From Sorangium aterium (GTDB taxonomy: Bacteria > Myxococcota_A > Polyangia > Polyangiales > Polyangiaceae), in contig NZ_JAQNDK010000002.1 in NCBI RefSeq assembly GCF_028368935.1, positions 1,054,001 to 1,118,000 on the forward strand: a stretch of DNA of 64,000 nucleotides, given 5' to 3'. A model generated the notes under the pieces. The model searched no databases, was not told the origin of the DNA, and saw only the letters and a list, made by a program, of their open reading frames with translations. Made by a program: the position numbers and the translations under genes. How positions within the stretch are numbered: the first letter of the stretch is position 1; the number at the start of each line of letters is the position of its first letter. Shown in pieces: positions 9,402-19,100 of the stretch.

Positions 9402-9652
9402 GCGAGCGAGCGTAATAGCGGGACAACAGCAGTGGAAATGCGCATCGTCCTCTCCACGGGCGCACAGGAGAGCACGTTGACCCGATCGGGCAGCCGCGAG
9501 GCCCATCGCGCTGCCTCCTCGTTCGGCCTGTCTCAATCCCGCTGGCATGTTCGCGCATTCCTGCGCGTCTCGCGCATTTTCGCGCTCGAGGTTGCGGCAC
9601 GGGGCGAGCTGTCGGTATCGTGCGCGCCATTCGCCCATTCAGGAGCTCTGCC
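9402..9652. other. Divergent intergenic region between RHS toxin and lipoprotein genes
   Basis: About 250 bases separate two divergent starts and must hold promoters for both. I see no convincing sigma-70 boxes. A strong ribosome binding site (AGGAG at 9641-9645) belongs to the plus-strand lipoprotein gene. Open frames here are upstream extensions of the flanking genes and have no independent support. Confidence 0.5.
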
Positions 9653-10507
9653 GTGCACAAGATCTACCTCGTCCTTTCCGCAGCATTCCTCGTCACCTCT
9701 ACGGCCTGCTCGGATGAATCCGATTCTGGCGGTACGAGTAATGACCAGGCCAGCAGCAGCAGCGCTTCGACCAGCAGCGCCTCGAGCGGTGGTACCGGGG
9801 GCAGCGGCGGGTCGGGGAGCTCGAGCGTCGGAGAAGGCGGCGCTGGTGGGGCGGGATCGACGAGCGGCTCGGGCGGCGCCGGCGAGGGCGGCGCAGGGAC
9901 CGCTGGCGGGCCCGCTACCGGGGCCGGCGGGGACCCGGGCACCTCATCCCTGGGTTTCTTCGTTTCCACCCCGAGCGACAGCGGCGGCGATCTCGGAGGG
10001 ATCGCCGGCGCGGACGCGACCTGCCAGGCGCTGGCGGCCGAAGTGGGCGCCGGCGGTCGCACGTGGCGCGCGTACCTGAGCACGAGCACGGAGAATGCCC
10101 GTGATCGCATCGGCAAGGGGCCCTGGGTCAACGCCAAGGGCGTCACGGTGGCCGCCAGTGTCGAGGCGCTGCACGCGTTGCCCGGGGGCAACCCGGAGCT
10201 CTTCGTCGATCACGAAGGCAACCGCATCAACGGCCAGTGGCAGGGCTCTCCCTCGCCGATCGAGCACGACATGCTCACCGGCTCTGCAGCGGACGGTACG
10301 GCCCTCGCCGACACGTGCAACGATTGGACGTCGTCCACCGCCACGCCCGGGCCGCAGGTGGGACACTCCGACGGGCTCGGTCCGAACATGAACGGCGGAG
10401 CCCCGTACAACTCGTGGAACTCCGTGCACGCTCCCTCCGGGTGCAGCCAGCAGCAGCTCGTGGCGGTGGGCGGCGCGGGCCGATTCTACTGCTTCGCCGC
10501 GGACTGA
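9653..10507 (+). CDS. Lipoprotein with endostatin-like (C-type-lectin fold) domain
   Basis: This 284-residue protein starts at GTG 9653, seven bases after a perfect AGGAG. An upstream in-frame GTG at 9620 lacks such a site. The N-terminus is a lipoprotein signal (hydrophobic core then STAC lipobox), followed by about 80 residues of Ser/Gly-rich linker. The C-terminal region (about 100-284) has the order GIAGADATCQ, TWRAYLS, ..NPELFVD.., DTCNDW, ..CSQQQLV, FYCFAAD. This matches the layout of collagen XV/XVIII endostatin domains (GADxxC, xxFRAFLS, xxCxxW, C-terminal Cys). Four cysteines could form the two endostatin disulfides. It probably sits in the outer or inner membrane facing the periplasm or surface. 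The ligand is unknown. The similarity is by eye and not confirmed by a profile search. Confidence 0.85.
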   Translation: MHKIYLVLSAAFLVTSTACSDESDSGGTSNDQASSSSASTSSASSGGTGGSGGSGSSSVGEGGAGGAGSTSGSGGAGEGGAGTAGGPATGAGGDPGTSSLGFFVSTPSDSGGDLGGIAGADATCQALAAEVGAGGRTWRAYLSTSTENARDRIGKGPWVNAKGVTVAASVEALHALPGGNPELFVDHEGNRINGQWQGSPSPIEHDMLTGSAADGTALADTCNDWTSSTATPGPQVGHSDGLGPNMNGGAPYNSWNSVHAPSGCSQQQLVAVGGAGRFYCFAAD

Positions 10508-10585
10508 GGCCGGCCTGTCGGGCGCACGCGGCCTCGCTGCGCCCTCAGGGACCGTCCATCGTTGGGTTTTGCGGATGATCGACGG

Positions 10586-10616
10586 CGCGCCGCGCGGGTT
10601 TCGGCCGCGCGGCGCG
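10586..10616. terminator. GC-rich hairpin between convergent genes
   Basis: A perfect 12-bp stem (10586-10597 with 10605-10616) and a 7-base loop lie between the convergent lipoprotein gene ending at 10507 and desaturase gene ending at 10623. There is no clear T-tract on either side. It is a plausible bidirectional terminator by position and stem strength. Confidence 0.55.
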
Positions 10617-10622
10617 GGACGC

Positions 10623-11624
10623 TCAGGCGGTCGCGCCGGGCTGGATGCCGTTCAGCGCCATCATCTTCCGCCGCTCGTCGTCCTTGTTGAGGTCGCGGTA
10701 CCGCTCGTCGAGCTTCGCGATGTCGAGCTTCAGGATACGGCCGTACAGCGAGAGGGCGACGCCGACGATCGTCGGGTGGCACGCCGACTTCACCCGCTCG
10801 TCGTAGTAGGGATACGCCGCCTCGTGGAAGCTGCGCAGGTTGTAGAACGGGATGCCCGGGAACTTGTGGTGCTCGTTGTGGTACGTGACGTTGTTCCAGA
10901 GGAAGTTCGTGACGCGCGCGCCCGTCCCGTAGGTGCGAGAGCTGTAGGCGTCCTCCCCCGGGAGCATCTCGTAGTGCTCGATCATCGAGGTCACGCTGGC
11001 GAGGATGGCGCCGAAGACGAACGGCAGGATGTAGAAGAAGAAGAACACCTGGCGCGGCATGACCCAGAAGAAGAAGGCCATGAGGCCGTAGAAGCCGAGC
11101 AGCTCCAGGTTCATCCTGACGCGCTGGAGCGGCGACAGCCGCTTCACGTACCGCGCCATGCAGCCGAGGAAGTAGAGCGGATAGGCGAACGTGTACACGG
11201 CGAGGAGCAGGAGCCTCGCGAGGACGGGGTTCCGCGTGTAGTCCGTGACGACGAAGTTGTCGACGTCAGGGTACGTGTTCGCGATCTTGTGATGATGAAG
11301 GTGGTAGTTCGTGTACAGCGTCACGCTCATGCCGGTCGGCGCCCAGCAGAGCAGGGCGATGACGTACGAGGCGAGCTTCGAGCGCGAGCAGCTGCCGTGG
11401 ACGGCGTCGTGCGCCACGGCGCCGAGGCCGCGGACGAGGTTGGCGATCAACCACGAGCAGGCGACCCCGATCGGGATGGCGAGCGGGTGGTGCTGCGTCG
11501 CGTAGAGCACCCACGTGACCGCGGCCCAGATGCCGAAATGAAGCGGGATCTTGAGCAGGTGAATCGGGTTGCGCCTGTAGGCAGCCTGCAGCAGCTCCCG
11601 CGGTACTGTGTCCATGCCGGCCAT
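10623..11624 (-). CDS. Fatty acid desaturase
   Basis: This is a 333-residue membrane-bound di-iron desaturase. The three histidine clusters are HDAVHG (about residue 68), HLHHH (about 107) and HNEHH (about 247), and they bind the two irons that insert a double bond in an acyl chain. Hydrophobic segments flank them: two before the first box (IWAAVTWVLY, IGVACSWLIANLV) and several between boxes two and three. The start at ATG 11624 has a GGAGA five bases upstream on the minus strand. The protein is a standard member of the fatty acid desaturase superfamily. The regiospecificity and whether the substrate is acyl-CoA, acyl-lipid or another compound cannot be read from the sequence. It is a single gene divergent from fumC. 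Confidence 0.92.
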   Translation of the reverse strand: MAGMDTVPRELLQAAYRRNPIHLLKIPLHFGIWAAVTWVLYATQHHPLAIPIGVACSWLIANLVRGLGAVAHDAVHGSCSRSKLASYVIALLCWAPTGMSVTLYTNYHLHHHKIANTYPDVDNFVVTDYTRNPVLARLLLLAVYTFAYPLYFLGCMARYVKRLSPLQRVRMNLELLGFYGLMAFFFWVMPRQVFFFFYILPFVFGAILASVTSMIEHYEMLPGEDAYSSRTYGTGARVTNFLWNNVTYHNEHHKFPGIPFYNLRSFHEAAYPYYDERVKSACHPTIVGVALSLYGRILKLDIAKLDERYRDLNKDDERRKMMALNGIQPGATA

Positions 11625-11812
11625 GCTGATCTCCGTGTTTCTCGCGCGTGCGCGGCCCGGAACTTCGCAAAAAACAGGCGGGAAAACAAGAGCACGCCCG
11701 CTTTTTGGCCCCGCGGCGCGAATGTGCCTACGCGCTTACGCGTCTGCGCACGCGCCGGCGACAGGGCTTCGCGCCGCTTGAGGGGCGCGTCCGCCGCCGC
11801 TAAGACGCGGCC

Positions 11813-13210
11813 ATGGGGACGCGCATCGAGAAGGACAGCTTCGGGCCGATCGCGGTGCAGGACGACCGCTACTGGGGGGCGCAGACGCAGCGTTCCCTCG
11901 AGAACTTCCGGATCGGGGGCGAGCGCTTCCCGCGGGAGATGATCGCCGCGCTCGCCACCGTGAAAAAGGCGGCGGCGCTCGTCAACCGCGATCTGGGGCT
12001 CCTGCCGGCGGACAGGTGCGCGCTCATCGTCGCGGCGGCCGACGAGGTCATCGAGGGCAAGCTCGACGACCACTTCCCGCTCGTCGTCTGGCAGACGGGG
12101 AGCGGCACCCAGACCAACATGAACGTGAACGAGGTCATCGGGAACCGCGCGATCGAGATGAGCGGCGGCGTGATGGGCTCGAAATCGCCGGTCCACCCGA
12201 ACGACGACGTGAACAGGTCGCAGAGCTCGAACGACGTGTTCCCGACGGCCATGCACGTCGTCGCCGCGCTCCAGATCGAGCGCCGCCTGCTCCCGGAGGT
12301 CCGCCGGCTGCGGGACACCCTGGCGCAGAAGAGCGCGGCGTTCGCGGACATCGTCAAGATCGGCCGCACGCACCTGCAGGACGCGACGCCGCTCACGCTC
12401 GGGCAGGAGTTCTCCGGCTACGTGGCGCAGCTCGACGCCGGCATCGCCGCGATCGAGCGCGCGCTCCCGCCGCTCCACGAGCTCGCGCTCGGGGGCACGG
12501 CGGTCGGGACGGGGCTCAACGCCCACCCGGAGTTTCCGGTGAAGGTCGCCGCCAGGATCGCCGAGCTCACGGGGGCGCCCTTCGTCACGGCGCCGAACAA
12601 GTTCCAGGCGCTCGCGTCGCACGACGCCCTCGTCGCGGCGCACGGCGCGCTGAAGGTGCTCGCCTGCAGCCTGACCAAGATAGCGAACGACGTCCGCTGG
12701 CTCGCGAGCGGGCCGCGCTGCGGGATCGGCGAGATCTCGATCCCGGAGAACGAGCCGGGCAGCTCGATCATGCCGGGAAAGGTGAATCCCACCCAGGCGG
12801 AGGCGATGACGATGCTGTGCGCTCAGGTGCTCGGCAACGACGTCGCGGTCGGCGTCGGCGGGGCGAGCGGCAACTTCGAGCTCAACGTCTACAAGCCGCT
12901 CATCGTGCACAACGTGCTGCAGTCGATCCGGCTGCTCGCCGACGGCTGCGCGTCGTTCGAGGAGCACTGCGCGCGGGGCATCGAGCCGAACCGCGAGCGC
13001 ATCGAGCGGAACCTGCGCGAGAGCCTGATGCTGGTGACCGCGCTGAACCCGCACGTGGGCTACGACAACGCAGCGAAGATCGCCAAGAAGGCGCACGCGG
13101 AAGGGAGCACCCTCCGCGAGGCGGCGGTCGCGCTCGGGATCCTCGACGGGGAGAAGTTCGACGAGATCGTTCGACCAGAGAGGATGATCGGGCCTTCCGG
13201 GAACGGGTGA
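11813..13210 (+). CDS. fumC: Class II fumarate hydratase
   Basis: This 465-residue enzyme interconverts fumarate and L-malate in the citric acid cycle; it is the iron-free homotetrameric class. Family blocks are present in order: GSGTQTNMN (about 97), [17 protein letters not shown] (about 128-145), [16 protein letters not shown] with the catalytic His (about 183-198), [10 protein letters not shown] (about 226), and the signature loop [11 protein letters not shown] with the catalytic Ser (about 315-325). The length is typical. ATG 11813 gives the usual fumarase start ([12 protein letters not shown]), although no strong ribosome binding site precedes it. It is transcribed alone, divergently from the desaturase, and followed by an intergenic repeat element. 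It is not clustered with sucCD, which is 16 kb away. Confidence 0.97.
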   Translation: MGTRIEKDSFGPIAVQDDRYWGAQTQRSLENFRIGGERFPREMIAALATVKKAAALVNRDLGLLPADRCALIVAAADEVIEGKLDDHFPLVVWQTGSGTQTNMNVNEVIGNRAIEMSGGVMGSKSPVHPNDDVNRSQSSNDVFPTAMHVVAALQIERRLLPEVRRLRDTLAQKSAAFADIVKIGRTHLQDATPLTLGQEFSGYVAQLDAGIAAIERALPPLHELALGGTAVGTGLNAHPEFPVKVAARIAELTGAPFVTAPNKFQALASHDALVAAHGALKVLACSLTKIANDVRWLASGPRCGIGEISIPENEPGSSIMPGKVNPTQAEAMTMLCAQVLGNDVAVGVGGASGNFELNVYKPLIVHNVLQSIRLLADGCASFEEHCARGIEPNRERIERNLRESLMLVTALNPHVGYDNAAKIAKKAHAEGSTLREAAVALGILDGEKFDEIVRPERMIGPSGNG

Positions 13211-13286
13211 GGTTGCGGTGGACGGGGATGCCAAGGAGAAGAGATCGTACCGAGTTGCCCAGCGCTCGGAGAGGGGGGCCTAGGCG

Positions 13287-13520
<234 letters not shown>

Positions 13521-13554
13521 TCCGGTCTGAATTCTTTTCAATCCGGAGGCTGGA

Positions 13555-14043
13555 CTAAGGAACGGCCCACGGCAGCCGGACATGCGCGCCGGGAAGGATC
13601 CCCTGCTCGCCAGGCAGGTTCCAGACCACCGGCGACACGGGCAGCACCACCGGGGCGAGCGTGACCTCATAGGGGCCAAACTCGAATGTCGCGCCCGCCT
13701 CCGGAAACCCCTGAGTCGGGTCGTCGATCCCCACCTGCGCCCCCGGATCCACAAGAATGTCCGAGGACGGAAGCGCCGGCGCGCTCGCCTGCGGCAGGTC
13801 GCTCACCCGCTGCAGCGCCTCGTCGACCACACGCTTCCAGTTACGTCCCATCTGCGCGGATGGAAGCTCCGCTGCGAGCGCCTCCAACCGCGCCTTGAAC
13901 TGTGCGTCGGACAGCACCGACGCAGGCCGCTCCACGGGCGTCCGGGGCGGCGGCACCACCTCCTGCGCCTGCGCCAGGCCAGGCGCAACCAGCACCGCAA
14001 GCAGCGCCACGGCAGCTCCGTGCGCTCTCCTGCACACCCTCAT
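13555..14043 (-). CDS. Small secreted protein of unknown function
   Basis: This 162-residue protein starts at ATG 14043 directly behind an almost perfect AAAGGAGGTG ribosome binding site, among the best in the window, so translation is likely strong. The N-terminus is a clean Sec signal (arginine-rich n-region, AAVALLAVLVAPG core, AQA cleavage site). The mature part has a short Pro-rich linker, a charged helical stretch (about 45-75) and a C-terminal half rich in Val/Pro likely to form beta strands. No cysteines are present in the mature part. I do not recognise a family. It is divergent from the porin gene at 14377. A periplasmic or outer-membrane-associated location is inferred from the signal peptide alone. 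Confidence 0.8.
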   Translation of the reverse strand: MRVCRRAHGAAVALLAVLVAPGLAQAQEVVPPPRTPVERPASVLSDAQFKARLEALAAELPSAQMGRNWKRVVDEALQRVSDLPQASAPALPSSDILVDPGAQVGIDDPTQGFPEAGATFEFGPYEVTLAPVVLPVSPVVWNLPGEQGILPGAHVRLPWAVP

Positions 14044-14376
14044 TCACCACCTCCTTTGCGCGCCTTGACGCGGCTGACGGACATCCAGCGAGAGGTCGAC
14101 CGCGCGGAGCGCCGGTCACTCCGGCCTTCCGCGCGGCGGCGGGGCGAGCCCGCCTCCGGGAACGGGCGGCGATCGACGTCGATCGCCGCGGGGTTCGGGA
14201 GCAATCAGTGTACGCCCATCGCAGGTGCACGGAAAGGGCAACATGCCTGGTGCGCGCGGGTGCGAGGCGGCGCGTTGACACCCTGTCGACACGTGGGATA
14301 GACGAAGGCGCCTGCCAGCGGCGCTGTCGCCGTGTTCGTTGCGATTCCTCTCGCCCGCCGGCCAGCTCGGACGCCA
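14044..14376. other. Divergent intergenic region, no gene seen
   Basis: These 333 bases separate divergent genes for the small secreted protein and the porin. The only clear signal is the AAAGGAGG ribosome binding site for the minus-strand gene at about 14047-14057. I could not identify confident promoter boxes or an additional coding region. A GTG at 14332 is in frame with the porin and might be its real start. Confidence 0.5.
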
Positions 14377-15993
14377 ATGACACCTTGCGCATGGACTCGT
14401 CGCGGTGCGGATCCTCGATGTGCCCGGCCATGGCGCCGCGGACGCAGCTCGGCGCCGGACGGCGCTGCGATCGCCGCTGTCCTCGTGGCCGCCGTGGCGC
14501 TCGGGTGTCCGCAGGCCAGCGCGCAACCCGCCCAGCGGCTGCCGGTCCAGCCTCCGGCCGCCGACGCGCTTCCGGTTCCCCCGCCCGCCGCGCCGACCCT
14601 CCCTGTCGCGCCGCCGCCCACCGCGGCTCCCCCCGGCGCCGCGCCGGCCACGCCACCTGCCGGGGCCGCGCCGCCCGGCGCCACGCCGGCCACGCCACCT
14701 GCCGTCGCGGCGCCCGGCACCTCCGCGGCCACGCCGGGCGCACCGCCCGCCGGCGCTGCGCCGTCCGCTGTCGCCGCACCCGGCGCACCCGCCGCCAGCA
14801 CGTCGCCGGCAGGCGCCGCGCCGCCGGGCACCGCACCGTCCGCCGGGGCCGCGCCGTCTGCCGGAGCCGCGCCGCCCGCCACGGCCCCGGGCGCTCCGTC
14901 CTCTGCCGGGTCGGACGTCGCGCCTGTCGCAGGCGGCGCGGGCGGATCGCCATTCCAGCTCACGATCGGCCGCCTCGTGCTCTCGCCCATCGTTCTCGTG
15001 CAGGCGCAGGCCGTTCCCTACGTGGGCGAGGACGCCTTCCTCCAGGCGGGCGACGTCGCAGAGGGGCAGGGCTTCCGCCTGCGGCGCGCCCGCGTCGGCT
15101 TCGCGGGGAGGCTCGCCGGATATGTGCCGTTCGCGGTCTCGGGCGAGCTCGCCGGGGGCGCGGACGGCTCGGCGCGGCTCTCCGAGGCGTGGATCGGCTA
15201 CGCCCACTTCCCGTTCGCGAACCTCTATTTCGGCGCGCACGACGTGCCGTTCAGCCGCTCCGCGATGGCGGGCGCCGGCGAGGGCGCGCTCATCGAGCGG
15301 CCCCTCACCGTGCGCGCCATGGCGCCCTCGCGCCAGGTCGGCCTCCACGTCGAGGGGCACTTCCGGGGCAGGGCGTTCAGCTACTTCGCCGGCATGTTCA
15401 ACGGCTTCCAGCGCTCGGATCAGTTCTTCGCCGGCTATGTCGAAAACGCCGCGAGCCTCGGCAACCGCTTCGACCACATCGCCTATGTCGCGCGGCTCGC
15501 CACCGAGCCGCTCGGCCCCCTCCCTCGCTCGGTGCAGGACCTCGCCGTCTCGCGCCTCCGCGTCGGCGCAGGGGCGAGCTACTTCTTCAGCGACGGCGGG
15601 ACGCGCGACATCCATGGCATCGGCGCCGACCTCCTTGTCCACGTCGAGGGCGCACACGCGCTCGCCGAGCTCCTCTGGAACCAGAGCAACCCCGAGAGCA
15701 CCCCGACGCAGCCGCTCGGCCAGCTCGCCCCGGTCACGTCGATAGGGCTCGTCGGCGAGGTCGGCTATTTCGTGAGGCGCATCAAGCTCGGCGTGAACGC
15801 GCGGTTCGAGTGGCTCGATCCCAACCTCGATCTCTCGGACGAGACGGACAGCTGGGCCCTCACCGCCGGCGCGAGTTACCACTTCATCGACAACACCCTC
15901 AAGGCGCAGGCCGACTTCACCCACCGGCAGGAGCGCCACGGCGTCGCGCTCGACAACGACGCCGTGGCGCTCCAGCTGCAGCTCAACCTCTAG
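14377..15993 (+). CDS. Phosphate-selective porin O/P-like outer-membrane protein
   Basis: This protein of about 538 residues has three parts. It begins with a signal peptide with a long Arg-rich n-region (cleavage after QASAQ, about residue 49). An unusually long Pro/Ala/Gly linker follows (about 50-185, with PPAGAAPP-type units). The last part (about 190-538) is a beta-barrel of alternating strands, with GRLVLSPIVLVQ, RRARVGFAG, YFGAHDVPFSR and GYFVRRIKLG, which match the PprO/P porin pattern. It ends in ALQLQLNL, a hydrophobic last strand lacking the common terminal Phe. The start is ATG 14377; GTG 14332 is possible. The Pro/Ala linker may span the periplasm or peptidoglycan. The substrate is unclear; many family members are not phosphate porins. 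A 29-bp hairpin follows it. Confidence 0.82.
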   Translation: MTPCAWTRRGADPRCARPWRRGRSSAPDGAAIAAVLVAAVALGCPQASAQPAQRLPVQPPAADALPVPPPAAPTLPVAPPPTAAPPGAAPATPPAGAAPPGATPATPPAVAAPGTSAATPGAPPAGAAPSAVAAPGAPAASTSPAGAAPPGTAPSAGAAPSAGAAPPATAPGAPSSAGSDVAPVAGGAGGSPFQLTIGRLVLSPIVLVQAQAVPYVGEDAFLQAGDVAEGQGFRLRRARVGFAGRLAGYVPFAVSGELAGGADGSARLSEAWIGYAHFPFANLYFGAHDVPFSRSAMAGAGEGALIERPLTVRAMAPSRQVGLHVEGHFRGRAFSYFAGMFNGFQRSDQFFAGYVENAASLGNRFDHIAYVARLATEPLGPLPRSVQDLAVSRLRVGAGASYFFSDGGTRDIHGIGADLLVHVEGAHALAELLWNQSNPESTPTQPLGQLAPVTSIGLVGEVGYFVRRIKLGVNARFEWLDPNLDLSDETDSWALTAGASYHFIDNTLKAQADFTHRQERHGVALDNDAVALQLQLNL

Positions 15994-16023
15994 AGCACCG
16001 AACAGCTAGGAAACCAGAGAGAT

Positions 16024-16095
16024 GAACCGCCAAGGCGCCATGAGACGCCAAGAAAAACACAAACATCTTGGCGTCTCATGGCGCCTTGGCGGTTC
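16024..16095. terminator. Perfect 29-bp inverted repeat between two co-directional genes
   Basis: Left arm 16024-16052 and right arm 16067-16095 are perfect reverse complements of 29 bases around a 14-base A-rich loop. It lies 30 bases after the porin stop and 55 before the PHP lipoprotein start, both on the plus strand, so it probably acts as a terminator or attenuator. The arm contains repeated CGCCAAG units. I recall similar CGCCAAG-type intergenic repeats in other bacterial genomes, so it may also be a dispersed repeat. Confidence 0.7.
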
Positions 16096-16150
16096 GACTT
16101 CTTGCTGTTTGCATGCGGCTTCAACCCGCTTGTCGTTCTAGCGGCCCGCC

Positions 16151-19100
16151 ATGCGAAAACGCCGCTCCGCCCTCGCGTTGTTCGGCCTGGTCGGCCTGGT
16201 TGGCCTGGTTGGCCTGGTCGGTTGCGACGAGCCGAACCTCCTGCGCGCCAAGCCGATCGAGAACCGGTTCGAGCTGGTCGGCGGCCCGGTGGCGATGGCC
16301 GATGTCGGCGATTTCCTCCTGGAGAACGACGAGATCCGGGTCGCGATCCTCGGCCCGCGCCACTCGCCGGGGCCGGGCGTCTACGGCGGCTCGCTTGTCG
16401 ACGCCGACCTGCGCCGCCCCGATCCGCGCTTCGCGAGCGCGTCGGGCCGCGACCGCTTCGCCGAGTCGTTCCCGGTCGCCAACCTGCTCGTGCCCGACCC
16501 GGGCGCCACCGAGGTCTTCGTGGTCAACGACGGCTCGGACGGGCAGGAGGCGATCGTCCGGGTCGAGGGCGACGGCGGCTTCCTCTTCCACGCGCTCGGC
16601 GTCCTGAAGACCCAGGAGGACCTCCTCGGCCTCCTGTTCGACGGCCTCAAGCCGGCGATGCGCTTCCGCACCGACTACGTCCTGCGCCCGGGCAAGCGGT
16701 TCGTCACGATCCGCACGACGCTCCTCCTGCCGGACAAAGTGCTCGGGTGCCCGAGCGTCGCCTCGTGCGCGCTCGAGTGCGAGGACGGCCTCGCGGCAGG
16801 CGCCGACGGCTGCCCCACGTGCGCCTGCGGAGAGCCGCTCTCGCTCGACAACTACACGGGTCCTTCGGACATCTTCAGGGGCATCCTTGGCGACGAACGG
16901 AACGGAGATCCCGAGCGGAAGGGCGGCATCGTCGCCGGAGATTTCGTCTTCTTCGGCAACCAGAACGACATCTTCGGCCCCGGCATGGGCTTCGACGAGG
17001 AGAAGGCGGTGTTCGACGCCCTCTTCTCCGGCCGGGACACGTTCCAGCAGCCGCTCAGCTTCGATTTCGTCGCCGCGGCGGGCGGCGACGTCAGCTACGG
17101 CTATTTCACGAAGGCCAGAGAGGGCGGCCCGCCCTCCACGGTCAACGTCCCCGTCTTCACGAGCGCGGCGACGGCCTTCCTGAGCGCGGGCCGGAGCTGC
17201 CTCGCGGCGGACTCCGACGACGAGGCGTGCGACCGGAAGCGAGCTTTCACCTACGAGCGCTACTTCGCCGTGGGCGAGGGCGACGTCGCGAGCGTCGCCG
17301 AGGTGGTGTACGGCGCCCGGGGCACGCCGACCGGCGCGCTCGAGGGCGCCGTGCGGTGGCGGTCGACGGGCGCGCCCGTGCCGAACGCGCGCGTCCACGT
17401 CTTCCGCGACCCCGACCCGGGCGCCGCCTTCGCGAGCGTCGACGCGCTGGTCGAGGCGAACCTCGCGCGCTCGGGGGACGTGGGGCTGCTCAGCTCCATC
17501 GACGCCGACCTCGGGCTCGATCCGGTGGAGGACGGCGACTTCCACGCGCGGCTCCCGCCGGGCGGCTACCTGCTCGTCGCCGAGAACCCCGAGGGCACCG
17601 CCGTGTCGGCGCCGATCCGCGTGGCGCTCGGCGCCGGGGCCACGGTCTCGGTGGCGGCGGAGCTGCCGAGCCCCGCGCGGATCGCGTACCGGGTGGTCGA
17701 CGAGGGAGGCCGGCTCGCGCCCGCCAAGCTGACGTTCGTCGCGCTCGACGCCGCGGGGCAGCCGCTCGAGGGCGACGGAACGAGGCGGGTCTACCTCGGC
17801 CATGGCCGCCTCGGCAGCGGCGTCCGGCAGATCGAGCGTTCGGCGACGGGCGAGGGCGCTGTCGAGATCGAGCCCGGGCGCTACCGCGTCCTCGCCACGC
17901 GCGGGCCCGAGTTCGGCCGGTTCGAGGTCCCCGACCTCGAGGTGCGCGCCGGAGAGGTGCGGCGGATCGAGGCGGTCGTGCCGCGCGAGGTCGACTCGAC
18001 GGGCTGGATGTCGATCGACATGCACCTGCACCAGCGCCCGAGCTTCGACAGCGGCCTGCCGCTCGAGGAGCGGGTGACCTCGGCGGTCGTCGAGGGGCTC
18101 GACGTCGCGGTGGCCACCGACCACGACGTGCACACGGATCTCGAGCCCGCGGTGAGGCAGCTCCAGCTCGAGCCGCACCTGAAGACGGCGGTCGGCGCCG
18201 AGGTCTCGACGCTCGAGCTCGGGCACTTCATCGGCTTCCCGCTCCGCTACGACGAGCTCGACGTGCCGGATCACGGCGTCTTCGACTGGGTCTGCCGCGC
18301 GGGCGGGGACGTGATCGACGGGGTGCGCGGCACGGCGGCGGAGGGCGAGGACGCGCTCGTGATCGTCGCCCACCCGCGCGACGGGTTCATCGGGTACATC
18401 GACCAGCTCGGCGTCGACCCCTTCACGCTGCGCCGGTCGATCCCGACGCTCGAGGCGAGCAACCCGCTGTTCCAGGCGGGCAGCTGCGATTTCGACGCGA
18501 TGGAGGTCTTCAACGCGAAGCGGTTCGATCTGCTCCGGACCCCCACCGTGCAGGAGGTCGTCGATTTCAACCGGTGCCTGTCCCAGATCGACGCCGCGCA
18601 CGACGAGGCGTCGCTCCGCGCGGCGTGCGCCGAGCTTCCCGGCGGCCTGCCGGCGTGCAAGCCCGGCGAGCGGTACGCGGTGTGCCAGCAGCGCGCCCGC
18701 TCGGCGCTGGCCTGGAGCGTGACCAAGCGGATCCTGACGAGGACGCCCGAGGAGCAGGACGCCGTCTGGGACTTCGACAGGACCGCGGCCGACGGGGAGG
18801 CGCTCTGCCTGGGAGGCGAGGGCGGCGCAGTCCCGCCGGAGGACGCGGATCGGCCGTGCACCTTCCACGCGGGCCAGGTCGACGACCTGTTCCGCTACCT
18901 CGACCACGGCTTCTCGCCGACGCAGGTAGGGAGCAGCGACAGCCACGGCGCCTCGCTGGAGCCGGGCTTCCCGCGCACCTATTTCCGCTCGCGGACCGAC
19001 CAGCCGGCCGCGCTCGATCTCGCCGAGGCGACGGCGTCGCTCCGCGCCGGCAGCGCGTTCGCGACCTACGGGCCCTTCATCCGCGCGAGCGTCGGCGGCG

